From assembly GCA_017883205.1 (NCBI GenBank), contig JADGNZ010000010.1, positions 62,001-126,000 on the forward strand: a DNA stretch of 64,000 nucleotides, read 5' to 3'. The notes under the pieces were generated by a model. The model searched no databases. It was not told where the DNA came from and worked only from the letters and a program-made list of their open reading frames with translations. Of the stretch, positions 25,085-33,579 are shown piece by piece (the first letter of the stretch is position 1; each line of letters begins with the position of its first letter). Made by a program: the position numbers and the translations under genes. The stretch comes from Thermoanaerobaculia bacterium. GTDB taxonomy: Bacteria > Acidobacteriota > Thermoanaerobaculia > Gp7-AA8.

Positions 25085-26377
25085 ATGCCATTCGTTCGCA
25101 AGGTCGGTACTTTCCTTGATGAGGTTTTGGAATTCCTCCTCTCGGTCGTTCATCACTGGAGGGGCGCCTTGACTAGCAGCGTCGTAATCAGCGTTGGCCT
25201 CACGGTGTATCAACTGGCGACTAACGAGGCGCTTAAGTTGAAACCGTACCTCTGGACGCTAGTCGGCGTGGGACTTCCGGTGGCAGTATTCCTAGCGTGG
25301 GCAGAAGAGTATCGGGGACGCGAGCGGGGACAGCTCGAAATCAATCAGTTGAAGTTGGCTCCAGCGCCAGACGTGTCCGCAATGCAGGAAGCCTTAATGC
25401 ATTCTCGAAACGATACAGATAGGCAGCGAGAAGAAATCGGCCGTTTGACGAAGCAGGTAGAGATACTCACGGTTGAGCGCCCCAGGATCATCACACCAAA
25501 CCAAATTCGGCAGATCGCGGAGAGCCTGAGGGCGTGGCCCGCATATAGGGATATGCCATACAACAGGCGCGCGATTGTGTTTGCATCTCCACAGGGGTTC
25601 GACGCCAAGAATTATGCCGGTCAAATTCGCCTAGCGCTCGAACGCGGATTGATTTGGACTGAAGAAGTAATCGACTTTACACATGGCGATGAGACATATC
25701 TTGCCGGAGAGCACGCAGAACTTAATCAACACCTCCTGAACGCTCATGACGCGAACGTAACCATATGGGGTTCCGACACGATAGAGCACTCAGGCGATCC
25801 GCTAGATCAGGCGCTGTTAGATGCTTTTCGTGTTGCTGGCGTTGACGCCGTGCACCATCCCGGCCCTACGTCATTCGGTGGCATGGTTGCCGTCATTGTG
25901 GGCAGGGGGACGGCTACGCGGTCTTCACGGCAGGAAGAAGAGATCGCGCGGTTAAACGAGGAGTTGAATAGACTCAAGCCGAGGTCTATCACGGATCGGC
26001 AGCGCGAAATCATAGTGGCGCACCTCGCGCCAGTTATTGCGGATTACGTAAGTGCTGGACGCCACTTGCAGGTGACCGTTAACGCGATGCCAAGCAGTGA
26101 CTGCGCGGCATATGCGCGCGACTTCGAGGAATTACTGTCTAGTAGCGGTCTGAGCGTACACCGCTATCCCAAACCGCCCATAACGTACATAGGTTCGCTA
26201 GATAATGCCGATGATCTGCGCATAGGAGTAACGGTGCTCTTTAACCCGGAGCGGTTCCGGGTGCCTTATCCACAAGCCTTGATCGCAGGGCTAGAGGAAG
26301 CAGGAATCACCGTGAACGTTCTGGAGCGGGATGGAGCCGGAATCTTCTTTAACGTCATCATCGGAGATCGTGCTTGA
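25085..26377 (+). CDS. Membrane protein with coiled coil and duplicated C-terminal domain
   Basis: 430 residues. Two hydrophobic segments near the N-terminus (about residues 30-50 and 58-75), a coiled coil (RQREEIGRLTKQVEIL), then two related domains. The first starts RIITPNQIRQIAESL, the second RSITDRQREIIVAHL, each preceded by a short coil. Each ends alike: QALLDAFRVAGVDAV...VAVIVGRG and QALIAGLEEAGITVN...FNVIIGDR. The duplicated domain is not one I can name. The layout, membrane anchor plus sensor-like repeats next to an XRE regulator, recalls accessory defence or stress proteins, but that is inference only. Confidence 0.7.
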   Translation: MPFVRKVGTFLDEVLEFLLSVVHHWRGALTSSVVISVGLTVYQLATNEALKLKPYLWTLVGVGLPVAVFLAWAEEYRGRERGQLEINQLKLAPAPDVSAMQEALMHSRNDTDRQREEIGRLTKQVEILTVERPRIITPNQIRQIAESLRAWPAYRDMPYNRRAIVFASPQGFDAKNYAGQIRLALERGLIWTEEVIDFTHGDETYLAGEHAELNQHLLNAHDANVTIWGSDTIEHSGDPLDQALLDAFRVAGVDAVHHPGPTSFGGMVAVIVGRGTATRSSRQEEEIARLNEELNRLKPRSITDRQREIIVAHLAPVIADYVSAGRHLQVTVNAMPSSDCAAYARDFEELLSSSGLSVHRYPKPPITYIGSLDNADDLRIGVTVLFNPERFRVPYPQALIAGLEEAGITVNVLERDGAGIFFNVIIGDRA

Positions 26378-26459
26378 GACGCCTCCGCCGCTCGCACCGC
26401 CTTGCAGTTCGGCCCGTAGTCTCAAAACTGTAACACACGGTAGTTGGTCAGTTTGATAG

Positions 26460-26804
26460 TTATTTAGGATCGTCCTGAATAACGTGGATCGGTCCTCGGC
26501 TGTTCGGGCCAATCTCCACCACGATTCGTCCATTGGCGACTACTCGGGTCGGGGCCTGTTTTTCGACTGCCTGCCAAGTCGTGTCATCTACCTTGCCGAT
26601 CGACTTGCATTCTTGGATGAAAGATCCCCTGTTGTGGTTGAAATGATCGTGAATCGAATTCTTTGCGTCTGGGTACGTCCGCTCAACCCCGCTTCCTGAC
26701 GACCGGAATGTGTGTACGTTGCCGACCAACTTAACCGTCTGTCCGCAGAAGGGACAGGCGAACTGCCCGGAGAGGTCCCCGCTGTCGTATTCAACTCGAA
26801 TCAT
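26460..26804 (-). CDS. Hypothetical protein with a CxxC pair
   Basis: 114 residues. The CPFCG motif (C17, C20) near the N-terminus resembles half of a zinc ribbon; a second Cys is at ECKSIG and several His occur (DAKNSIHDHFNHNRG). The C-terminal part (NGRIVVEIGPNSRGPIHVIQ) is beta-rich. Function unknown. It is followed upstream on the same strand by a lipoprotein gene 17 bases away. Confidence 0.6.
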   Translation of the reverse strand: MIRVEYDSGDLSGQFACPFCGQTVKLVGNVHTFRSSGSGVERTYPDAKNSIHDHFNHNRGSFIQECKSIGKVDDTTWQAVEKQAPTRVVANGRIVVEIGPNSRGPIHVIQDDPK

Positions 26805-26821
26805 TTATTTTTACTCCTCCG

Positions 26822-27208
26822 CTACTTTGCGCAGAGCGCGAACAGTCGCTCCCTTTCCTGCTTGTAGTTCGGATCTTTGGACTCGCCATCCGCCAGGACG
26901 CGACCGGCGAGCAAGTCCTCCGTAGTCATGAATGACTTCGACGATTTCAATTCAAGAAAGCCGGATTCATAGATGCAGGTGTTCATCGTCGGGACGTAGC
27001 ATAGCTCTGCTTGCAGATGAACAACGTCAGGAGTGTTGCTCTTTGCGCTCGCTTCGTCGTCCCGCGCCTGTCGTTTGGTGACTAGCTCGTAGCACTCGTG
27101 TTTCTTGGCGAAGTAGTCAGGCTGTTGCGGCGTCTCGGCTGGTCGCCGGTCGCACGCAGCGCCCGTGACCACGAACACGATGAAGGCTGCCCGGAGACTC
27201 TTCGTCAT
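26822..27208 (-). CDS. Small lipoprotein
   Basis: 128 residues. The N-terminus has a typical lipoprotein signal ending VVTGAAC with lipobox C19. The mature part has four further Cys residues (HECYEL, AELCYVP, NTCIYE, FALCAK), probably two disulfides. No family recognised. Located 17 bases before the gene at 26460 on the same strand and next to the 21-bp repeat array. Confidence 0.65.
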   Translation of the reverse strand: MTKSLRAAFIVFVVTGAACDRRPAETPQQPDYFAKKHECYELVTKRQARDDEASAKSNTPDVVHLQAELCYVPTMNTCIYESGFLELKSSKSFMTTEDLLAGRVLADGESKDPNYKQERERLFALCAK

Positions 27209-27362
27209 GACCAGATGCTACACCGGCCAAAGATCCTAGGTCGGATGACTGGCTGACGTTGGAGTTATTTTGATGAGGCTGGTTGCACTGCTCGCGCGTG
27301 GGTTGCTTGCCAGGTTGTGCGCAAGCGCGATCGAGGACTCTCTGCGTGCGCGCGGGGTGGCG

Positions 27363-27963
27363 TTTCGTGTGCACCCGATGATGTTCCGCGTCCCCGCGAT
27401 TGATTTTCTTGTGCTCGCGATGATTCTTCGCGTGCACACGATGGTTTTTCGTGTACACCCGATGACCCTCGGCGCGCACCCGATGATTTTCCCTGGGTTC
27501 GCGATGATTTTGCCTGGGTTCGCGATGGTTTTCTGTGTGTCCGTGATGTCTTTCCGTGCGCCCCAATCGTCTTTCCGCGCGCACCTGACGATTCCCCGCG
27601 CGCACCGAATGATCCACCGCGCGCGCTGACCGATCCACAGTGCGCGCTGACCGATCCGCAGTGCGGGCTGACCGATCCACAGTGTGGGCTGACCGATCCG
27701 CAGTGCGGGCTGACCGATCCACAGTGCGGGCTGACCGATCCACAGCGCGGGCTGACCGATCCACAGTGCGGGCTGACTGATCCACAGTGCGGGCTGACCG
27801 ATCCACAGTGCGGGCTGACTGATCCACAGTGCGGGCTGACCGATACGCCGCGGGGCCGACCCGTTCTCGACCGGGGCCGACGTGTTCACCGCCGTGACCG
27901 GAGGTTTCACCGTCCTGACCGGACGATTCTCCGCCCGCACCTGCCGATTCCCCGTGTGTGCTG
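27363..27963. repeat. Array of about 28 tandem 21-bp units
   Basis: The stretch can be cut into 21-bp units throughout. Central units (about 27620-27850) are nearly identical, of the form CTGACCGATCCACAGTGCG plus two bases; units become increasingly diverged toward both ends (for example CCCGATGATTTTCCCTGGG on the left, CTGCCGATTCCCCGTGTG on the right). Because 21 is a multiple of three, every frame reads as a heptad repeat, producing several long frames on both strands; none has a convincing start or a recognisable protein. Confidence 0.85.
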
Positions 27964-28019
27964 CCTGGCGCACAGCTCCGCCCAGGTGGTGACAAGCAAT
28001 ACCCGGCTAGAATCGCGGC

Positions 28020-28724
28020 ATGAAACGCCTTGCCGCTTCGCTCATTCTGCTCGCTGCCTGAACGACCACGCCGACACCGCCTCCGCAAGCGCTCAGTGTA
28101 GCTCCGGCGGCACCGCAGGCGGCCGTTGCGGAAAAATCGACGATCGAATCGAAGACTGCGAAGCTTCAGAAGTTCGATGGGTTCATCCCGCTCTTTTGGG
28201 ACGCCGAGAACGGCAAGCTGTTCATGCTGCTTTCGCGGTTCAACGAAGAGTTGCTTTACCAGGTCTCGCTTCCTGCCGGCGTGGGATCGAATCCGATCGG
28301 GCTTGATCGCGGGCTACTCGGGCAGACGCAGATCGTCACGTTCGAGCGCATCGGGCCGAAAGTGTTGATGACGGCGACGAACACTCGGTTTCGTGCGCTG
28401 AGCAACGATGATGCGGAGCGGCGTGCGGTGGCCGACTCGTTTGCGCGGTCGGTGCTCTGGTCGTTCAAAGTCGAGGCGAGCGACGGGACGTCCGTCCTCG
28501 TCGATGCCACCGACTTTTTTCTCAGCGATCAGCAAGGCGTAACGCGCTCGCTTCGCAACACGCAGCAGGGCAACTACTCGCTCGACAAGAACCGCAGCGC
28601 GATTTACCTGCCGCGCACGAAGGTCTTTCCGCGCAACACCGAGGTCGAGGCGGTGCCTGACCTTTCAGACGGGGGAGAGGCCGGACGACGTGTCCTTGGG
28701 GTCACGACCTTCGGTCGTCGCTAA
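28020..28724 (+). pseudogene. Truncated DUF5117-type peptidase remnant with a stop at the lipobox
   Basis: Reading from the ATG at 28020 gives KRLAASLILLAA then TGA (28059-28061), then the frame continues for about 220 codons. The stop stands exactly where a lipobox Cys (TGC) is expected. Downstream, 'KFDGFIPLFWDAENGKLFMLLSRFNEELLYQVSLPAGVGSNPIGLDRG' matches the N-terminus of DUF5117/DUF4953 zinc-dependent metalloproteases, usually over 800 residues. Homology ends where the 267-bp repeat begins near 28690, so the catalytic part is gone. The last codons come from the repeat. Confidence 0.8.
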
Positions 28725-28965
28725 TCTCCTCGAGGGTGGGCATAACTCGCGCAGCATCATTGACTTGCGTCAGCCACACTCGGAAAGGTACCGCCGCGCG
28801 CTTAGCACGAATTCGTGCATAAGTTGCTGCAAACGCATCGCTTGGCTGCTTTGTGGATTCTCTTAGGCCGCAGGGCCGTGAATTGTGTCCGAGGTGTAAG
28901 TCACTCCCAGACTGAGACTTGCGCGAGCATGATCCGGAACGACCGAAGCGCGAAGGTGTGACCCC
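28698..28965. repeat. 267-bp repeat, copy 1
   Basis: Begins GGGGTCA and ends TGACCCC. The interior matches copies 2 and 3 closely, including TTGCTGCAAACGCATCGCTT and GAATTGTGTCCGAG. It interrupts the DUF5117 remnant on its left. The conserved sequence extends a few bases left to GTGTCC. No intact transposase is encoded. Confidence 0.9.
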
Positions 28966-28986
28966 TGACGATGTCGCGTCGTTGAA

Positions 28987-29568
28987 CTATCCGGTCTTCA
29001 AAGGCCCGGCGACCTTGTACGTGCTGAGGATGATGCCGGACGGCATTGCGTTCGTGCTGACGAGCTCGAATGAGCGTGCCGGGGTTCCCTCCGCAAAGAA
29101 GCGCTTCCCCGTGCCCAACAGGAGCGGATAGACGATCAGCAGGACTTCATCCGCGAGCCCATGCTCGAGCAGCGTCGATGTCAGCGTGGAGCTACCCCAG
29201 AGGATAAGGTTCGGGCCGTCCTGCGACTTGATTCGGCGAATGCCCGCGACGATGTCCGGTCCAAGGCCCTCGACCGGGCCCCATTCAAGACTCTCCGGAC
29301 GGTGGGTAGCGATAAATTTTGTAGCCGCATTGATGCCGTCCGCCATCGGACTGCTCGGCGCTTTCGGCCAGAAGCCCGACCAGATATCGTAGGTGCGACG
29401 GCCAAGCAGCAGATCGAAGCTCTCGCCCTGTGCGGCGAGCACCGCGTCCCGGCCAGCGGGGGTTCGATAGGGCGCGGTCCAGTCGCTGTAGGGGAAATCG
29501 CCGTCATCGGCGGAGTGCTGGATCACGCCGTCCAGCGAGATGTGTTCCATGATTTTGAGCTTTCTCAT
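28987..29568 (-). CDS. Dihydrofolate reductase / RibD C-terminal family protein
   Basis: 193 residues with the RibD_C pattern: MRKLKIMEHISLDGVIQ at the start, 'DLLLGRRTYDIWSGFWP', a middle 'GPNLILWGSSTLTSTLLEHGLADEVLLIVYPLLLGTGKRFF' and a final 'GIILSTYK'. These NADPH-dependent reductases are common stand-alone enzymes of unknown substrate, often called DfrA-like or YyaP/YwjB. It lies between repeat copies 1 and 2. Confidence 0.9.
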   Translation of the reverse strand: MRKLKIMEHISLDGVIQHSADDGDFPYSDWTAPYRTPAGRDAVLAAQGESFDLLLGRRTYDIWSGFWPKAPSSPMADGINAATKFIATHRPESLEWGPVEGLGPDIVAGIRRIKSQDGPNLILWGSSTLTSTLLEHGLADEVLLIVYPLLLGTGKRFFAEGTPARSFELVSTNAMPSGIILSTYKVAGPLKTG

Positions 29569-29634
29569 TCGATGGGTTACCTGCCGATGGAATTGTAATC
29601 ACAGTGGCTCCCCAGAAAGGGACTGCGTGTCCCT

Positions 29635-29900
29635 GGGGTGACATCTTCGGTCTTCGCCAATCTCCTCGGACGTGGGCACAACTCGCGCCGCTTCATTGAC
29701 TTGCGTTAGCCACACCCGGAAGGCATCGCCGCGCGCCCAGCTCGAATTCGCGCCTAAGTTGCTGCAAACGCATCGCTTGGCTGCGTTGTGGATTCTCGTA
29801 GGGCGCTGGGCCGTGAATTGTGTCCGAGTTGTAAGTCACTCTCAGGCAAAGACTTGCGCGAGAGTGATCCGGAACGACCGAAGTGCGAAGGTGTGACCCC
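29635..29900. repeat. 267-bp repeat, copy 2
   Basis: Begins GGGGTGA and ends TGACCCC, 266 bases, same orientation as copies 1 and 3. It lies about 100 bases upstream of the TIR gene and may contain or displace its promoter. Confidence 0.9.
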
Positions 29901-30003
29901 ACCTGCTCCCACATGTTCCTTCAGCGTCCCATCGCGCCATGACCGATTCCCGGATATCGCTCCCTCCGGCAGTACACTAAGGTAGGTCCCTGCGAATCCA
30001 TCC

Positions 30004-32830
30004 ATGAGCGAAGAACAAACGACGGCACCACCGTCATTCGACTACGACGTCTTCATTTCCTATAGCAGCAAGGATAAGGCGTGGGTTCGGGGCGAGCTGC
30101 TGAAGCGGATCGAGAAAGCCGGCCTCCGCGTGTTCATCGACTATCGCGATTTCATACCAGGCGCCCCGAGTATCAAGGGAATCGAGCGGGGAGTGACGCG
30201 GTGCAAAAAGACGGTGCTCGCTCTGACACCCGACTACGTCGAGAGTGAATGGTGTGAGCTCGAAAACAACATGAGCCTGACCCGCAGTCCGGCCAATCGC
30301 GACGGGCGCAGGATTCCGTTGCTGAAGTCTCAATGCGAAACGCCGCTCCATGTCGCGCACCTGACTCAGATCGATTTCACGGTAGGCGCGGATCTTGACC
30401 TCGCGTGGCTCCAACTTCTCACCGCCCTCGGCGCGCCGCCGGAGCCGCCGCAGGTCGCGCTGCCATCGCGCGACGATTGGTATCTCGCCCATCCCTACGC
30501 CATGCCATCGAACTTCACCGGCCGCATGGCTGAGCGGAAGATGCTTACCGATTGGCTGACTAACGATGCCGCGCATCCGCTGCTCGTGCTCCGCGCGCTG
30601 GGCGGCTTCGGTAAGAGCGCCCTCGCCTGGCATTGGCTCCTGCACGACGTCGATCCCGCCAAATGGCCGCGAGTAGTATGGTGGAGTTTCTACGAGGTCG
30701 ACGCCAGCTTCGAGACCTTTGTCGCGAAGGCACGAGACTATCTGAATGATGGGCGGATTGATACCGGCGCAGTTTCTTCGCGCGATCAACTCGACATACT
30801 TCTGCAGAGACTCCATTCGCGCGGAACACTTCTGATCCTCGACGGCTTCGAGCGTGCCTTACGTGCTTTCGGCGGTCTCGAGGCTGCCTACCGGAACGAC
30901 GAAACCGTCGGCACCGAGAGTGGCGACCGCGACTGCATTTCGCCGCTGGCCGACAGGTTTCTGCGCGACGTGGCCAACCATCCCGCGATGCACGGCAGAG
31001 TCCTGCTCACCACTCGGCTACGGCCTTCGCCAATGGAGACGCGCAGCGCAATCCTCCTGCAGGGCTGCCGCGAGGAGGAACTTTTTTCAGCTCCAGCCAG
31101 CGGACGCAGTTACGTTTTTCCAAGCCCAGGGCATTCGCGGCGGACGCGCGGAGATTGAGGCTGCCTGCGAGCCGTATGGCTATCACCCGCTCAGCCTTGG
31201 TCTGTTGGCCGGTTTGATCGTGGGCGACCTCCAGCAATCGGGTGACATCGCTGCAGCGCAGCGGCTGGATGTGAGCGGCGACTTGGTTCAGCGGCAGCAT
31301 CACGTGCTCGAACAGGCATACGCGAGCCTTGGCCCAGCACGACAGAAGCTCCTCAGCCGCATCGCTTGCTTCCGCAGCCCCGTGAAGTACGACGCATTAA
31401 ATGCTCTGGCGGGGACCGGATCGGCGGAATTGAGCGCCGCAACTGCCAGTCGGGAGGAGCGGGGTCAGATCGCCGGAGAAGGCTCCATCGACGCCGATAT
31501 CCGGGATCTTGTTAGCCGCGGGCTCCTACATCGCGATCTAGAGAACAACAGATATGACCTCCATCCAATCGTGCGCCGCTACGCGTATGACCGGCTGGCA
31601 GCGCCGGACCGAACTGGCGCTCATATCCGGCTGCGGAATTACTTCGCCACAGTACCATGCTCGGACACCCTGCGTAGTCTGGACGACCTTGCGCCCATAG
31701 TAGAGCTGTATCACCACACGGTCCGAGCGGGGCAATTTGATGAAGGAAGCAAACTACTCCTCGACCGCCTTTGGAAGCCCTCGTACTTCCAATTTGGTGC
31801 ATACCAGTTACTCCTCGACCTGTTGCGGGCTCTTTTCCCGGACGGCGAAGAGCAACCGCCTTTTCTGAAGAACGAAAGTCTTCAGGCCTTGACGCTTGGC
31901 TTGATGGCAAGTTCCTATTGCCTTAGCGGTCGGCCCGCTCGCGCCGTGAAACTGATCGAGCGCTCTCTTGCAATTAGCGAGAAGCAAGGCCTTAGGCAGA
32001 ATGTTGCCATGGAATTGGCTTCCGTTTCTTCAGGCGCCTTACTGCCATTGGGGCGCCTGGGTGAAGCCGAGGCGAACCTGCGCCGAAGCGTCGCCATCTC
32101 CAAAGAGATTAGGGATGAGGTCCGCGAAGCGATTGGTCACGCGGACCTAGGACGATTACTGGTGTTTCGTGGCGCCTTGGCACAGTCGGACAGAGAACTG
32201 GCGAGAGCGCTTGAGCTTCTGGAAAAGCATAAGAGGATCCAGTGGCAGGGGGTGGTTTGGGCATACCGTGCTCACCGTGAACTCGTCCGCCTGCGGTTCA
32301 TGTCGCACAACAGCGTCGCGAAACCTCGGATGGCAAAGTTCACATTTGCTATTTCGTCGGCGCGCCGCGCTCTTGATCTGGCAGACAAGACGGCTGAATC
32401 AAAATATCCCTTTGAGCGTGACTACATCCGCGCCTACTGGCTGATGGGAGCGGCCTATTGCGTGGCCGGCAAAATGAATGAAGCCGAGTATCATCTCAAC
32501 GCAGCGCTACAGCGCTGTCGTCGCAACAACACCGTAGAAACCGAAGCCGAGATCCTCGTCGACCTAGCACGCCTTAGTATTGCCACCTCTGCGCCGGACG
32601 AGGCTAAGCGACTGGCCGAAGAGGCGCTGCTCATCACCGAACGCTGTGGTTACGTCATGCAAGGCGCCGACGCACATCTAGTGTTGGCGCAACTGGCGAA
32701 GGATCGGGACGATGCGAAGGCACTTCGCGGGCACGCCACCGAGGCGCTACGCCTCGCCACTTGCGACGGGCCACCGGATTACACCTACAAGGTGGCGTTT
32801 GACGAGGCGACTGCTCTAGTGAAGGGATGA
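30004..32830 (+). CDS. TIR - P-loop NTPase - TPR protein, split by a one-base frameshift
   Basis: Two overlapping frames (30004-31158 and one continuing to 32830) join at the T6 run 31082-31087; with one T fewer the reading passes smoothly from EEEL to FQLQPADAVTFF, giving about 941 residues. Order: TIR domain (residues 12-140: DYDVFISYSSKDKAW; SEWCELE with the probable NAD-cleaving E87), a STAND-type NTPase (Walker A GGFGKSA at 200-206, Walker B TLLILDGFE near 275-283, later HPLSLGLLAGL), a winged-helix-like LHPIVRRYAYDRL, then TPR-like helices to the end. TIR-NTPase-TPR proteins are NLR-like defence candidates: NAD depletion after sensing phage. The break may be a real mutation, a sequencing error in the homopolymer or slippage. 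Confidence 0.85.
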
Positions 32831-32944
32831 GTGCCCCGATAGGTCGCCGCCGTGCCGGCGGCTGGCCAGCGTCGGGCCGCGAGCGCTCGGATCGATTGGC
32901 GCTCGAACTGGTCGCGGCGCGACGATGGTGCGCGACGTGTCCCT

Positions 32945-33210
32945 GGGGTCAGACCTTCGGTCCTCGCCAATCTCCTCGAACGTGGGCATAACTCGTGCGG
33001 CTTCATTGACTTGCGTCCCACACCCAGAAGGGCATCGACGCGCGCTCTGGCTCGAATTCGCGCCTAAGTTGCTGCAAACGCATCGCTTGGCTGCTTTGTG
33101 GATTCTCGTAGGCCGCAGGGCCGTGAATTGTGTCCGAGTTGCAAGTCGCTCCCAGACAGAGACTTGCGTGAGCATGATCCGGAACGACCGAAGTGCGAAG
33201 GTGTGACCCC
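32945..33210. repeat. 267-bp repeat, copy 3
   Basis: Begins GGGGTCA, ends TGACCCC; same orientation as copy 2, so the TIR gene lies between direct repeats about 3.3 kb apart. Starts 115 bases after the TIR gene stop. Confidence 0.9.
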
Positions 33211-33224
33211 ACCGGCTCCCTTCG

Positions 33225-33285
33225 TCGCAGACAGGGACTTGCGCGAGCATGATCAGGAGCGACGGAATTGCGAAGGTGTGACCCC
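33225..33285. repeat. Right-end fragment of the 267-bp repeat
   Basis: A solo copy of the right terminal 60 bases (GACTTGCGCGAGCATGATC through GTGTGACCCC) directly after copy 3. It adjoins the truncated gene at 33300 and ATGACCCCC sequence at 33297. Confidence 0.8.
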
Positions 33286-33299
33286 ATGACCACCCCATG

Positions 33300-33493
33300 A
33301 CCCCCACCTTTTTGATGGTCTCCTTCATGAGCGGGACGCTCACGCTCTGCAGCTGCGTGAGCCGGTTCACGATGACCGTGTCGCGGCAGAGTTCGTAGTT
33401 CGAAGTCCACTGCGGATGCCGGCACTCGCGGAAGTACCTGTCGGAGAGAAGCTCCTTCTGGAGCGTTTCGATCGAGACGGTGGGTTGCGGCAC
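33300..33493 (-). pseudogene. N-terminal remnant of an unrecognised gene cut by the repeat
   Basis: About 65 codons from the ATG at 33493 (PQPTVSIETLQKELLSDRYF; HPQWTSNYELCRDTVIVN; LMKETIKKVG) look like genuine protein, helical and well balanced. After KKVG the frame passes into repeat sequence and reads junk (WSWGHTFAI). The remainder of the gene is missing. Family not recognised. Confidence 0.55.
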
Positions 33494-33579
33494 GGAAGGG
33501 GTTGGCCTTCATCGTAACGCGCGCATGTCTAGGGGAAAGAGAGAGGGTGTGGATAAGTCGAGATCGCGTCGCTGGTTCG

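Noticed and set aside
27363-27963. CRISPR array
   Set aside because: Units are contiguous 21-mers without spacers, and no cas genes are present.
27236-27973. Long minus-strand frame with IGQPALW heptads, and other frames over the 27 kb array
   Set aside because: All frames over a 21-bp array stay open automatically; no ribosome site, no conserved part outside the repeat, and several frames compete on both strands.
28059-28061. Selenocysteine or recoded TGA in the DUF5117 remnant
   Set aside because: The codon falls at a lipobox Cys, there is no visible SECIS-like reason, and the gene is truncated anyway; a nonsense mutation is simpler.
31081-31088. Programmed frameshift in the TIR gene
   Set aside because: T6 alone could permit slippage, but I see no clear stimulatory structure; kept as an alternative, not as a call.
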